DNA from: Astropecten irregularis
Taxonomy: Eukaryota; Echinodermata; Asteroidea; Paxillosida; Astropectinidae
Reading direction: 5' to 3'
DNA length: 64,000 nt
NCBI GenBank assembly: GCA_963971285.1
Contig: OZ020254.1
Location: 8,246,001-8,310,000 of the forward strand
Below the pieces are notes generated by a model that had not been told where the DNA came from, did not search any database, and saw only the letters and a list, made by a program, of their open reading frames with translations. Shown here piece after piece: positions 49,901 through 63,785 of the stretch. The position numbers and the translations under genes are program-made. The first letter of the stretch is position 1. Every line of letters starts with the position of its first letter.

Positions 49901-52900
49901 GAGCAGTGCCAAATTCCAAAGTCATGTTCATGGCCGAAAATCCAAGTATAGCACCACACGCTTTGCGACACAACGGCAGAGCACGCGGAAAAAAAAACCT
50001 GCACTTAGACTATGAGACACTTTTTTCTGTTAGAGTTTGAAATTTCTCCCTCAATACTTATGCAATCGAACTGAAACTTGCACGAAATGTAGCCCCAGAT
50101 GTACTCTACAGGAAAGTATGCGCCGTGCCAAATTCCAAAGTCATGTTCATGGCCGAAAATCCAAGTATAGCACCACACGCTATGCGACAAAACGGCAGAG
50201 CAGTCGGCAGAAAAACTGCACTTAGACTATGAGACACATTTTTCTGCTAGAGTTTGAAATTTCTCCCTCAATACTTAGGCAATCGAGCTGAAACTTGCAC
50301 GAAATGTAGCCCCAGATGCTCCCTACAGGAAAGTATGAGCTGTGCCAAATTCCAAAGTCATGTTCATGGCCGAAAATCCAAGTATAGCACCACACGCTAT
50401 GCGACAAAACGGCAGAGCAGTCGGCAGAAAAACTGCACTTAGACTATGAGACACTTTTTTCTGCTAGAGTTTGAAATTTCTCCCTCAATACTTAGGCAAT
50501 CGAGCTGAAACTTGCACGAAATGTAGCCCCAGATGATGTCTACAGGAAAGTATGAGCTGTGCCAAATTCCAAAGTCATGTTCATGGCCGAAAATCCAAGT
50601 ATAGCACCACACGCTATGCGACAAAACGGCAGAGCACACGGCAAAAAAAAACCTGCACTTAGAGTATGAGACACTTTTTTCTGTTAGAGTTTGGAATTTC
50701 TCCCTCAATACAGAGGCAATCGAGCTGAAACTTGCACGAAATGTAGCCCCAGATGTACTCTACAGGAAAGTATGAGCAGTGCCAAATTCCAAAGTCATGT
50801 TCATGGCCGAAAATCCAAGTATAGCACCACACGCTTTGCGACACAACGGCAGAGCACGCGGAAAAAAAAACCTGCACTTAGACTATGAGACACTTTTTTC
50901 TGTTAGAGTTTGAAATTTCTCCCTCAATACTTATGCAATCGAACTGAAACTTGCACGAAATGTAGCCCCAGATGTACTCTACAGGAAAGTATGCGCCGTG
51001 CCAAATTCCAAAGTCATGTTCATGGCCGAAAATCCAAGTATAGCACCACACGCTATGCGACAAAACGGCAGAGCAGTCGGCAGAAAAACTGCACTTAGAC
51101 TATGAGACACATTTTTCTGCTAGAGTTTGAAATTTCTCCCTCAATACTTAGGCAATCGAGCTGAAACTTGCACGAAATGTAGCCCCAGATGCTCCCTACA
51201 GGAAAGTATGAGCTGTGCCAAATTCCAAAGTCATGTTCATGGCCGAAAATCCAAGTATAGCACCACACGCTATGCGACAAAACGGCAGAGCAGTCGGCAG
51301 AAAAACTGCACTTAGACTATGAGACACTTTTTTCTGCTAGAGTTTGAAATTTCTCCCTCAATACTTAGGCAATCGAGCTGAAACTTGCACGAAATGTAGC
51401 CCCAGATGTTCTCTACAGGAAAGTATGAGCTGTGCCAAATTCCAAAGTCATGTTCATGGCCGAAAATCCAAATAAAGCACCACACGCTATGCGACAAAAC
51501 GGCAGAGCACGCGGCAAAAAAAACCCTGCACTTAGAGTATGAGACACTTTTTTATGTTAGAGTTTGAAATTTCTTCCTCAATACTGAGGCAATCGAGCTG
51601 AAACTTGCACGAAATGTAGCCCCAGATGTACTCTACAGGAAAGTATGAGCAGTGCCAAATTCCAAAGTCATGTTCATGGCCGAAAATCCAAGTATAGCAC
51701 CACACGCTTTGCGACAAAACGGCAGAGCACGCGGAAAAAAAAACCTGCACTTAGACTATGAGACACTTTTTTCTGTTAGAGTTTGAAATTTCTCCCTCAA
51801 TACTTATGCAATCGAACTGAAACTTGCACGAAATGTAGCCCCAGATGTACTCTACAGGAAAGTATGAGCCGTGCCAAATTCCAAAGTCAGGTTCATGGCC
51901 GAAAATCCAAGTATAGCACCACACGCTATGCGACAAAACGGCAGAGCACGCGGCAAAAAAAACCCTGCACTTAGACTATGAGACACTTTTTTCTGTTAGA
52001 GTTTGAAATTTCTCCCTCAATACAGAGGCAATCGAGCTGAAACTTGCACGAAATGTAGCCCCAGATGCTCCCTACAGGAAAGTATGAGCTGTGCCAAATT
52101 CCAAAGTCATGTTCATGGCCGAAAATCCAAGTATAGCACCACACGCTATGCGACAAAACGGCAGAGCAGTCGGCAGAAAAACTGCACTTAGACTATGAGA
52201 CACTTTTTTCTGCTAGAGTTTGAAATTTCTCCCTCAATACTTAGGCAATCGAGCTGAAACTTGCACGAAATGTAGCCCCAGATGCTCTCTACAGGAAAGT
52301 ATGAGCTGTGCCAAATTCCAAAGTCATGTTCATGGCCGAAAATCCAAGTATAGCACCACACGCTATGCGACAAAACGGCAGAGCAGTCGGCAGAAAAACT
52401 GCACTTAGACTATGAGACACTTTTTTCTGCTAGAGTTTGAAATTTCTCCCTCAATACTTAGGCAATCGAGCTGAAACTTGCACGAAATGTAGCCCCAGAT
52501 GTTCTCTACAGGAAAGTATGAGCTGTGCCAAATTCCAAAGTCATGTTCATGGCCGAAAATCCAAGTATAGCACCACACGCTATGCGACAAAACGGCAGAG
52601 CACACTGCAAAAAAAACCCTGCACTTAGAGTATGAGACACTTTTTTCTGTTAGAGTTTGAAATTTCTCCCTCAATACAGAGGTAATCGAGCTGAAACTTG
52701 CACGAAATGTAGCCCCAGATGTACTCTAAATGAAAGTATGAGCTGTGCCAAATTCCAAAGTCATGTTCATGGCCGAAAATCCAAATAAAGCACCACACGC
52801 TATGCGACAAAACGGCAGAGCACGCGGCAAAAAAAACCCTGCACTTAGAGTATGAGACACTTTTTTATGTTAGAGTTTGAAATTTCTTCCTCAATACTGA

Positions 52901-54591
52901 GGCAATCGAGCTGAAACTTGCACGAAATGTAGCCCCAGATGTACTCTACAGGAAAGTATGAGCAGTGCCAAATTCCAAAGTCATGTTCATGGCCGAAAAT
53001 CCAAGTATAGCACCACACGCTTTGCGACAAAACGGCAGAGCAGTCGGCAGAAAAACTGCACTTAGACTATGAGACACTTTTTTCTGCTAGAGTTTGAAAT
53101 TTCTCCCTCAATACTTAGGCAATCGAGCTGAAACTTGCACGAAATGTAGCCCCAGATGTTCTCTACAGGAAAGTATGAGCTGTGCCAAATTCCAAAGTCA
53201 TGTTCATGGCCGAAAATCCAAATAAAGCACCACACGCTATGCGACAAAACGGCAGAGCACGCGGCAAATAAAACCCTGCACTTAGAGTATGAGACACTTT
53301 TTTATGTTAGAGTTTGAAATTTCTTCCTCAATACTGAGGCAATCGAGCTGAAACTTGCACGAAATGTAGCCCCAGATGTACTCTACAGGAAAGTATGAGC
53401 AGTGCCAAATTCCAAAGTCATGTTCATGGCCGAAAATCCAAGTATAGCACCACACGCTTTGCGACAAAACGGCAGAGCACGCGGAAAAAAAAACCTGCAC
53501 TTAGACTATGAGACACTTTTTTCTGTTAGAGTTTGAAATTTCTCCCTCAATACTTATGCAATCGAACTGAAACTTGCACGAAATGTAGCCCCAGATGTAC
53601 TCTACAGGAAAGTATGAGCCGTGCCAAATTCCAAAGTCAGGTTCATGGCCGAAAATCCAAGTATAGCACCACACGCTATGCGACAAAACGGCAGAGCACG
53701 CGGCAAAAAAAACCCTGCACTTAGACTATGAGACACTTTTTTCTGTTAGAGTTTGAAATTTCTCCCTCAATACAGAGGCAATCGAGCTGAAACTTGCACG
53801 AAATGTAGCCCCAGATGCTCCCTACAGGAAAGTATGAGCTGTGCCAAATTCCAAAGTCATGTTCATGGCCGAAAATCCAAGTATAGCACCACACGCTATG
53901 CGACAAAACGGCAGAGCAGTCGGCAGAAAAACTGCACTTAGACTATGAGACACTTTTTTCTGCTAGAGTTTGAAATTTCTCCCTCAATACTTAGGCAATC
54001 GAGCTGAAACTTGCACGAAATGTAGCCCCAGATGATGTCTACAGGAAAGTATGAGCTGTGCCAAATTCCAAAGTCATGTTCATGGCCGAAAATCCAAGTA
54101 TAGCACCACACGCTATGCGACAAAACGGCAGAGCACACGGCAAAAAAAAACCTGCACTTAGAGTATGATACACTTTTTTCTGTTAGAGTTTGAAATTTCT
54201 CCCTCAATACAGAGGCAATCGAGCTGAAACTTGCACGAAATGTAGCCCCAGATGTACTCTAAATGAAAGTATGAGCTGTGCCAAATTCCAAAGTCATGTT
54301 CATGGCCGAAAATCCAAGTATAGCACCACACGCTATGCGACAAAACGGCAGAGCAGTCGGCAGAAAAACTGCACTTAGACTATGAGACACTTTTTTCTGC
54401 TAGAGTTTGAAATTTCTCCCTCAATACTTAGGCAATCGAGCTGAAACTTGCACGAAATGTAGCCCCAGATGCTCTCTACAGGAAAGTATGAGCTGTGCCA
54501 AATTCCAAAGTCATGTTCATGGCCGAAAATCCAAGTATAGCACCACACGCTATGCGACAAAACGGCAGAGCAGTCGGCAGAAAAACTGCAC

Positions 54592-55910
54592 TTAGACTAT
54601 GAGACACTTTTTTCTGCTAGAGTTTGAAATTTCTCCCTCAATACTTAGGCAATCGAGCTGAAACTTGCACGAAATGTAGCCCCAGATGTTCTCTACAGGA
54701 AAGTATGAGCTGTGCCAAATTCCAAAGTCATGTTCATGGCCGAAAATCCAAGTATAGCACCACACGCTATGCGACAAAACGGCAGAGCACACTGCAAAAA
54801 AAACCCTGCACTTAGAGTATGAGACACTTTTTTCTGTTAGAGTTTGAAATTTCTCCCTCAATACAGAGGTAATCGAGCTGAAACTTGCACGAAATGTAGC
54901 CCCAGATGTACTCTAAATGAAAGTATGAGCTGTGCCAAATTCCAAAGTCATGTTCATGGCCGAAAATCCAAATAAAGCACCACACGCTATGCGACAAAAC
55001 GGCAGAGCACGCGGCAAAAAAAACCCTGCACTTAGAGTATGAGACACTTTTTTATGTTAGAGTTTGAAATTTCTTCCTCAATACTGAGGCAATCGAGCTG
55101 AAACTTGCACGAAATGTAGCCCCAGATGTACTCTACAGGAAAGTATGAGCAGTGCCAAATTCCAAAGTCATGTTCATGGCCGAAAATCCAAGTATAGCAC
55201 CACACGCTTTGCGACAAAACGGCAGAGCACGCGGAAAAAAAAACCTGCACTTAGACTATGAGACACTTTTTTCTGTTAGAGTTTGAAATTTCTCCCTCAA
55301 TACTTATGCAATCGAACTGAAACTTGCACGAAATGTAGCCCCAGATGTACTCTACAGGAAAGTATGAGCCGTGCCAAATTCCAAAGTCATGTTCATGGCC
55401 GAAAATCCAAGTATAGCACCACACGCTATGCGACAAAACGGCAGAGCACACTGCAAAAAAAACCCTGCACTTAGAGTATGAGACACTTTTTTCTGTTAGA
55501 GTTTGAAATTTCTCCCTCAATACAGAGGTAATCGAGCTGAAACTTGCACGAAATGTAGCCCCAGATGTACTCTAAATGAAAGTATGAGCTGTGCCAAATT
55601 CCAAAGTCATGTTCATGGCCGAAAATCCAAATAAAGCACCACACGCTATGCGACAAAACGGCAGAGCACGCGGCAAAAAAAACCCTGCACTTAGAGTATG
55701 AGACACTTTTTTATGTTAGAGTTTGAAATTTCTTCCTCAATACTGAGGCAATCGAGCTGAAACTTGCACGAAATGTAGCCCCAGATGTACTCTACAGGAA
55801 AGTATGAGCCGTGCCAAATTCCAAAGTCAGGTTCATGGCCGAAAATCCAAGTATAGCACCACACGCTATGCGACAAAACGGCAGAGCACGCGGCAAAAAA
55901 AACCCTGCAC
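54592..55910. repeat. Six-monomer cassette, copy 1
   Basis: Units 54592, 54812, 55032, 55251, 55471 and 55691 recur at 57653 (offset 3061) and again at 60060 (offset 5468). Marks in order are a gcacactgc tail, an AATAAA unit, a ttttttatg unit, a cttatgcaatcgaactg unit with a gcacactgc tail, a second AATAAA unit and a second ttttttatg unit. In this copy the last unit switches midway to the gagccgtgcc/gtcaggttc form, so its right end is a hybrid. Confidence 0.82.
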
Positions 55911-57652
55911 TTAGACTATGAGACACTTTTTTCTGTTAGAGTTTGAAATTTCTCCCTCAATACAGAGGCAATCGAGCTGAAACTTGCACGAAATGTAGCC
56001 CCAGATGTTCTCTACAGGAAAGTATGAGCTGTGCCAAATTCCAAAGTCATGTTCATGGCCGAAAATCCAAGTATAGCACCACACGCTATGCGACAAAACG
56101 GCAGAGCAGTCGGCAGAAAAACTGCACTTAGACTATGAGACACATTTTTCTGCTAGAGTTTGAAATTTCTCCCTCAATACTTAGGCAATCGAGCTGAAAC
56201 TTGCACGAAATGTAGCCCCAGATGCTCCCTACAGGAAAGTATGAGCTGTGCCAAATTCCAAAGTCATGTTCATGGCCGAAAATCCAAGTATAGCACCACA
56301 CGCTATGCGACAAAACGGCAGAGCAGTCGGCAGAAAAACTGCACTTAGACTATGAGACACTTTTTTCTGCTAGAGTTTGAAATTTCTCCCTCAATACTTA
56401 GGCAATCGAGCTGAAACTTGCACAAAATGTAGCCCCAGATGATGTCTACAGGAAAGTATGAGCTGTGCCAAATTCCAAAGTCATGTTCATGGCCGAAAAT
56501 CCAAGTATAGCACCACACGCTATGCGACAAAACGGCAGAGCACACGGCAAAAAAAAACCTGCACTTAGAGTATGAGACACTTTTTTCTGTTAGAGTTTGA
56601 AATTTCTCCCTCAATACAGAGGCAATCGAGCTGAAACTTGCACGAAATGTAGCCCCAGATGTACTCTAAATGAAAGTATGAGCTGTGCCAAATTCCAAAG
56701 TCATGTTCATGGCCGAAAATCCAAGTATAGCACCACACGCTATGTCACAAAACGGCAGAGCAGTCGGCAGAAAAACTGCACTTAGACTATGAGACACTTT
56801 TTTCTGCTAGAGTTTGAAATTTCTCCCTCAATACTTAGGCAATCGAGCTGAAACTTGCACGAAATGTAGCCCCAGATGCTCTCTACAGGAAAGTATGAGC
56901 TGTGCCAAATTCCAAAGTCATGTTCATGGCCGAAAATCCAAGTATAGCACCACACGCTATGCGACAAAACGGCAGAGCAGTCGGCAGAAAAACTGCACTT
57001 AGACTATGAGACACATTTTTCTGCTAGAGTTTGAAATTTCTCCCTCAATACTTAGGCAATCGAGCTGAAACTTGCACGAAATGTAGCCCCAGATGCTCCC
57101 TACAGGAAAGTATGAGCTGTGCCAAATTCCAAAGTCATGTTCATGGCCGAAAATCCAAGTATAGCACCACACGCTATGCGACAAAACGGCAGAGCAGTCG
57201 GCAGAAAAACTGCACTTAGACTATGAGACACTTTTTTCTGCTAGAGTTTGAAATTTCTCCCTCAATACTTAGGCAATCGAGCTGAAACTTGCACGAAATG
57301 TAGCCCCAGATGATGTCTACAGGAAAGTATGAGCTGTGCCAAATTCCAAAGTCATGTTCATGGCCGAAAATCCAAGTATAGCACCACACGCTATGCGACA
57401 AAACGGCAGAGCACACGGCAAAAAAAAACCTGCACTTAGAGTATGAGACACTTTTTTCTGTTAGAGTTTGAAATTTCTCCCTCAATACAGAGGCAATCGA
57501 GCTGAAACTTGCACGAAATGTAGCCCCAGATGTACTCTAAATGAAAGTATGAGCTGTGCCAAATTCCAAAGTCATGTTCATGGCCGAAAATCCAAGTATA
57601 GCACCACACGCTATGCGACAAAACGGCAGAGCAGTCGGCAGAAAAACTGCAC

Positions 57653-58968
57653 TTAGACTATGAGACACTTTTTTCTGCTAGAGTTTGAAATTTCTCCCTC
57701 AATACTTAGGCAATCGAGCTGAAACTTGCACGAAATGTAGCCCCAGATGTTCTCTACAGGAAAGTATGAGCTGTGCCAAATTCCAAAGTCATGTTCATGG
57801 CCGAAAATCCAAGTATAGCACCACACGCTATGCGACAAAACGGCAGAGCACACTGCAAAAAAAACCCTGCACTTAGAGTATGAGACACTTTTTTCTGTTA
57901 GAGTTTGAAATTTCTCCCTCAATACAGAGGTAATCGAGCTGAAACTTGCACGAAATGTAGCCCCAGATGTACTCTAAATGAAAGTATGAGCTGTGCCAAA
58001 TTCCAAAGTCATGTTCATGGCCGAAAATCCAAATAAAGCACCACACGCTATGCGACAAAACGGCAGAGCACGCGGCAAAAAAAACCCTGCACTTAGAGTA
58101 TGAGACACTTTTTTATGTTAGAGTTTGAAATTTCTTCCTCAATACTGAGGCAATCGAGCTGAAACTTGCACGAAATGTAGCCCCAGATGTACTCTACAGG
58201 AAAGTATGAGCAGTGCCAAATTCCAAGGTCATGTTCATGGCCGAAAATCCAAGTATAGCACCACACGCTTTGCGACAAAACGGCAGAGCACGCGGAAAAA
58301 AAAACCTGCACTTAGACTATGAGACACTTTTTTCTGTTAGAGTTTGAAATTTCTCCCTCAATACTTATGCAATCGAACTGAAACTTGCACGAAATGTAGC
58401 CCCAGATGTACTCTACAGGAAAGTATGAGCCGTGCCAAATTCCAAAGTCATGTTCATGGCCGAAAATCCAAGTATAGCACCACACGCTATGCGACAAAAC
58501 GGCAGAGCACACTGCAAAAAAAACCCTGCACTTAGAGTATGAGACACTTTTTTCTGTTAGAGTTTGAAATTTCTCCCTCAATACAGAGGTAATCGAGCTG
58601 AAACTTGCACGAAATGTAGCCCCAGATGTACTCTAAATGAAAGTATGAGCTGTGCCAAATTCCAAAGTCATGTTCATGGCCGAAAATCCAAATAAAGCAC
58701 CACACGCTATGCGACAAAACGGCAGAGCACGCGGCAAAAAAAACCCTGCACTTAGAGTATGAGACACTTTTTTATGTTAGAGTATGAAATTTCTTCCTCA
58801 ATACTGAGGCAATCGAGCTGAAACTTGCACGAAATGTAGCCCCAGATGTACTCTACAGGAAAGTATGAGCAGTGCCAAATTCCAAAGTCATGTTCATGGC
58901 CGAAAATCCAAGTATAGCACCACACGCTATGCGACAAAACGGCAGAGCAGTCGGCAGAAAAACTGCAC
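57653..58968. repeat. Six-monomer cassette, copy 2
   Basis: The internal order is the same as in copy 1. Private changes are ttccaaggtc near 58225 and gagtatgaaattt near 58781. The final unit keeps the gagcagtgcc form and joins a gtcggcag tail. Confidence 0.82.
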
Positions 58969-60059
58969 TTAGACTATGAGACACTTTTTTCTGCTAGAGT
59001 TTGAAATTTCTCCCTCAATACTTAGGCAATCGAGCTGAAACTTGCACGAAATGTAGCCCCAGATGATGTCTACAGGAAAGTATGAGCTGTGCCAAATTCC
59101 AAAGTCATGTTCATGGCCGAAAATCCAAGTATAGCACCACACGCTATGCGACAAAACGGCAGAGCACACGGCAAAAAAAAACCTGCACTTAGAGTATGAG
59201 ACACTTTTTTCTGTTAGAGTTTGAAATTTCTCCCTCAATACAGAGGCAATCGAGCTGAAACTTGCACGAAATGTAGCCCCAGATGTACTCTAAATGAAAG
59301 TATGAGCTGTGCCAAATTCCAAAGTCATGTTCATGGTCGAAAATCCAAGTATAGCACCACACGCTATGCGACAAAACGGCAGAGCAGTCGGCAGAAAAAC
59401 TGCACTTAGACTATGAGACACTTTTTTCTGCTAGAGTTTGAAATTTCTCCCTCAATACTTAGGCAATCGAGCTGAAACTTGCACGAAATGTAGCCCCAGA
59501 TGATGTCTACAGGAAAGTATGAGCTGTGCCAAATTCCAAAGTCATGTTCATGGCCGAAAATCCAAGTATAGCACCACACGCTATGCGACAAAACGGCAGA
59601 GCACACGGCAAAAAAAAACCTGCACTTAGAGTATGAGACACTTTTTTCTGTTAGAGTTTGAAATTTCTCCCTCAATACAGAGGCAATCGAGCTGAAACTT
59701 GCACGAAATGTAGCCCCAGATGTACTCTAAATGAAAGTATGAGCTGTGCCAAATTCCAAAGTCATGTTCATGGCCGAAAATCCAAGTATAGCACCACACG
59801 CTATGCGACAAAACGGCAGAGCAGTCGGCAGAAAAACTGCACTTAGACTATGAGACACTTTTTTCTGCTAGAGTTTGAAATTTCTCCCTCAATACTTAGG
59901 CAATCGAGCTGAAACTTGCACGAAATGTAGCCCCAGATGCTCTCTACAGGAAAGTATGAGCTGTGCCAAATTCCAAAGTCATGTTCATGGCCGAAAATCC
60001 AAGTATAGCACCACACGCTATGCGACAAAACGGCAGAGCAGTCGGCAGAAAAACTGCAC

Positions 60060-61375
60060 TTAGACTATGAGACACTTTTTTCTGCTAGAGTTTGAAATTT
60101 CTCCCTCAATACTTAGGCAATCGAGCTGAAACTTGCACGAAATGTAGCCCCAGATGTTCTCTACAGGAAAGTATGAGCTGTGCCAAATTCCAAAGTCATG
60201 TTCATGGCCGAAAATCCAAGTATAGCACCACACGCTATGCGACAAAACGGCAGAGCACACTGCAAAAAAAACCCTGCACTTAGAGTATGAGACACTTTTT
60301 TCTGTTAGAGTTTGAAATTTCTCCCTCAATACAGAGGTAATCGAGCTGAAACTTGCACGAAATGTAGCCCCAGATGTACTCTAAATGAAAGTATGAGCTG
60401 TGCCAAATTCCAAAGTCATGTTCATGGCCGAAAATCCAAATAAAGCACCACACGCTATGCGACAAAACGGCAGAGCACGCGGCAAAAAAAACCCTGCACT
60501 TAGAGTATGAGACACTTTTTTATGTTAGAGTTTGAAATTTCTTCCTCAATACTGAGGCAATCGAGCTGAAACTTGCACGAAATGTAGCCCCAGATGTACT
60601 CTACAGGAAAGTATGAGCAGTGCCAAATTCCAAAGTCATGTTCATGGCCGAAAATCCAAGTATAGCACCACACGCTTTGCGACAAAACGGCAGAGCACGC
60701 GGAAAAAAAAACCTGCACTTAGACTATGAGACACTTTTTTCTGTTAGAGTTTGAAATTTCTCCCTCAATACTTATGCAATCGAACTGAAACTTGCACGAA
60801 ATGTAGCCCCAGATGTACTCTACAGGAAAGTATGAGCCGTGCCAAATTCCAAAGTCATGTTCATGGCCGAAAATCCAAGTATAGCACCACACGCTATGCG
60901 ACAAAACGGCAGAGCACACTGCAAAAAAAACCCTGCACTTAGAGTATGAGACACTTTTTTCTGTTAGAGTTTGAAATTTCTCCCTCAATACAGAGGTAAT
61001 CGAGCTGAAACTTGCACGAAATGTAGCCCCAGATGTACTCTAAATGAAAGTATGAGCTGTGCCAAATTCCAAAGTCATGTTCATGGCCGAAAATCCAAAT
61101 AAAGCACCACACGCTATGCGACAAAACGGCAGAGCACGCGGCAAAAAAAACCCTGCACTTAGAGTATGAGACACTTTTTTATGTTAGAGTTTGAAATTTC
61201 TTCCTCAATACTGAGGCAATCGAGCTGAAACTTGCACGAAATGTAGCCCCAGATGTACTCTACAGGAAAGTATGAGCAGTGCCAAATTCCAAAGTCATGT
61301 TCATGGCCGAAAATCCAAGTATAGCACCACACGCTATGCGAAAAAAAGGCAGAGCAGTCGGCAGAAAAACTGCAC
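60060..61375. repeat. Six-monomer cassette, copy 3
   Basis: This copy lies 2407 bp from copy 2. The last unit has an unusual gcgaaaaaaaggcag run near 61339, where most units read gcgacaaaacggcag. After 61375 the array changes to units like those near 36 kb. Confidence 0.82.
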
Positions 61376-63785
61376 TTAGACTATGAGACACTTTTTTCTG
61401 CTAGAGTTTGAAATTTCTCCCTCAATACTTAGGCAATCGAGCTGAAACTTGCACGAAATGTAGCCCCAGATGATGTCTACAGGAAAGTATGAGCTGTGCC
61501 AAATTCCAAAGTCATGTTCATGGCCGAAAATCCAAATATAGCACCACACGCTATGCGACAAAACGGCAGAGCACGCGGCAAAAAAAACCCTGCACTTAGA
61601 GTATGAGACACTTTTTTCTGTTAGAGTTTGAAATTTCTCCCTCAATACAGAGGCAATCGAGCTGAAACTTGCACGAAATGTAGCCCCAGATGTACTCTAA
61701 ATGAAAGTATGAGCTGTGCCAAATTCCAAAGTCATGTTTATGGCCGAAAATCCAAGTATAGCACCACACGCTATGCGACAAAACGGCAGAGCACGCGGCA
61801 AAAAAAACCCTGCACTTAGACTATGAGACACTTTTTTCTGTTAGAGTTTGAAATTTCTCCCTCAATACAGAGGCAATCGAGCTGAAACTTGCACGAAATG
61901 TAGCCCCAGATGTACTCTACAGGAAAGTATGAGCAGTGCCAAATTCCAAAGTCATGTTCATGGCCGAAAATCCAAGTATAGCACCACACGCTATGCGACA
62001 AAACGGCAGAGCAGTCGGCAGAAAAACTGCACTTAGACTATGAGACACTTTTTTCTGCTAGAGTTTGAAATTTCTCCCTCAATACTTAAGTAATCGAGCT
62101 GAAACTTGCACGAAATGTAGCCCCAGATGAACTCTACAGGAAAGTATGAGCTGTGCCAAATTCCAAAGTCATGTTCATGGCCGAAAATCCAAGTATAGCA
62201 CCACACGCTATGCGACAAAACGGCAGAGCACGCGGCAAAAAAAACCCTGCACTTAGACTATGAGACACTTTTTTCTGTTAGAGTTTGAAATTTCTCCCTC
62301 AATACAGAGGCAATCGAGCTGAAACTTGCACGAAATTTAGCCCCAGATGTACTCTACAGGAAAGTATGAGCTGTGCCAAATTCCAAAGTCATGTTCATGG
62401 CCGAAAATCCAAGTATAGCACCACACGCTATGCGACAAACGGCAGAGCACGCGGCAAAAAAAAACCCTGCACTTAGACTATGAGACACTTTTTTCTGTTA
62501 GAGTTTGAAATTTCTCCCTCAATACAGAGGCAATCGAGCTGAAACTTGCACGAAATGTAGCCCCAGATGTTCTCTACAGGAAAGTATGAGCTGTGCTAAA
62601 TTCCGAAGTCATGTTCATGGCCGAAAATCCAAGTATAGCACCACACGCTATGCGACAAAACGGCAGAGCAGTCGGCAGAAAAACTGCACTTAGACTATGA
62701 GACACTTTTTTCTGCTAGAGTTTGAAATTTCTCCCTCAATACTTAGGCAATCGAGCTGAAACTTGCACGAAATGTAGCCCCAGATGCTCTCTACAGGAAA
62801 GTATGAGCTGTGCCAAATTCCAAAGTCATGTTCATGGCCGAAAATCCAAGTATAGCACCACACGCTATGCGACAAAACGGCAGAGCACGCGGCAAAAAAA
62901 ACCTGCACTTAGACTATGAGACACTTTTTTCTGTTAGAGTTTGAAATTTCTCCCTCAATACTTAGGCAATCGAGCTGAAACTTGCACGAAATGTAGCCCC
63001 AGATGATGTCTACAGGAAAGTATGAGCTGTGCTAAATTCCAAAGTCATGTTCATGGTCGAAAATCCAAGTATAGCACCACACGCTATGCGACAAAACGGC
63101 AGAGCACACGGCAAAAAAAAACCTGCACTTAGAGTATGAGACACTTTTTTCTGTTAGAGTTTGAAATTTCTCCCTCAATACAGAGGCAATCGAGCTGAAA
63201 CTTGCACGAAATGTAGCCCCAGATGTACTCTAAATGAAAGTATGAGCTGTGCCAAATTCCAAAGTCATGTTCATGGCCGAAAATCCAAGTATAGCACCAC
63301 ACGCTATGCGACAAAACGGCAGAGCAGTCGGCAGAAAAACTGCACTTAGACTATGAGACACTTTTTTCTGCTAGAGTTTGAAATTTCTCCCTCAATACTT
63401 AGGCAATCGAGCTGAAACTTGCACGAAATGTAGCCCCAGATGTTCTCTACAGGAAAGTATGAGCTGTGCCAAATTCCAAAGTCATGTTCATGGCCGAAAA
63501 TCCAAATATAGCACCACACACTATGCGACAAAACGGCAGAGCACGCGGCAAAAAAAACCCTGCACTTAGAGTATGAGACACTTTTTTCTGTTAGAGTTTG
63601 AAATTTCTCCCTCAATACAGAGGCAATCGAGCTGAAACTTGCACGAAATGTAGCCCCAGATGTACTCTAAATGAAAGTATGAGCTGTGCCAAATTCCAAA
63701 GTCATGTTTATGGCCGAAAATCCAAGTATAGCGCCACACGCTATGCGACAAAACGGCAGAGCACGCGGCAAAAAAAACCCTGCAC
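61376..63785. repeat. Right-edge stretch resembling the 36-kb region
   Basis: Units at 61596 and 63566 (1970 bp apart) carry catgtttatggcc, otherwise seen only at 36234. Units at 62033 and 63786 share cttaagtaatcg and gatgaactctac, seen nowhere else in the window. Single-base oddities include cgaaatttagcc near 62337 and gctaaattccgaagtc near 62596. The order of units does not fit the trimer module that governs the preceding 20 kb. Confidence 0.75.

Larger units (their letters stand above)
37987..61158 (+). other. Span of the AATAAA-bearing monomer subfamily (18 units)
   Basis: Eighteen units read ccaaataaagcacc where most others read ccaagtatagcacc or ccaaatatagcacc, putting AATAAA at unit positions 160-165. 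They start at 37987, 39079, 39956, 41048, 43015, 44105, 45415, 47162, 49566, 51312, 52625, 53062, 54812, 55471, 57873, 58532, 60280 and 60939. Sixteen of the 18 are followed directly by a ttttttatg unit; the exceptions are 39079 and 41048. The hexamer equals the canonical polyadenylation signal, but nothing shows transcription here, so I treat it as a subfamily marker. Confidence 0.8.
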
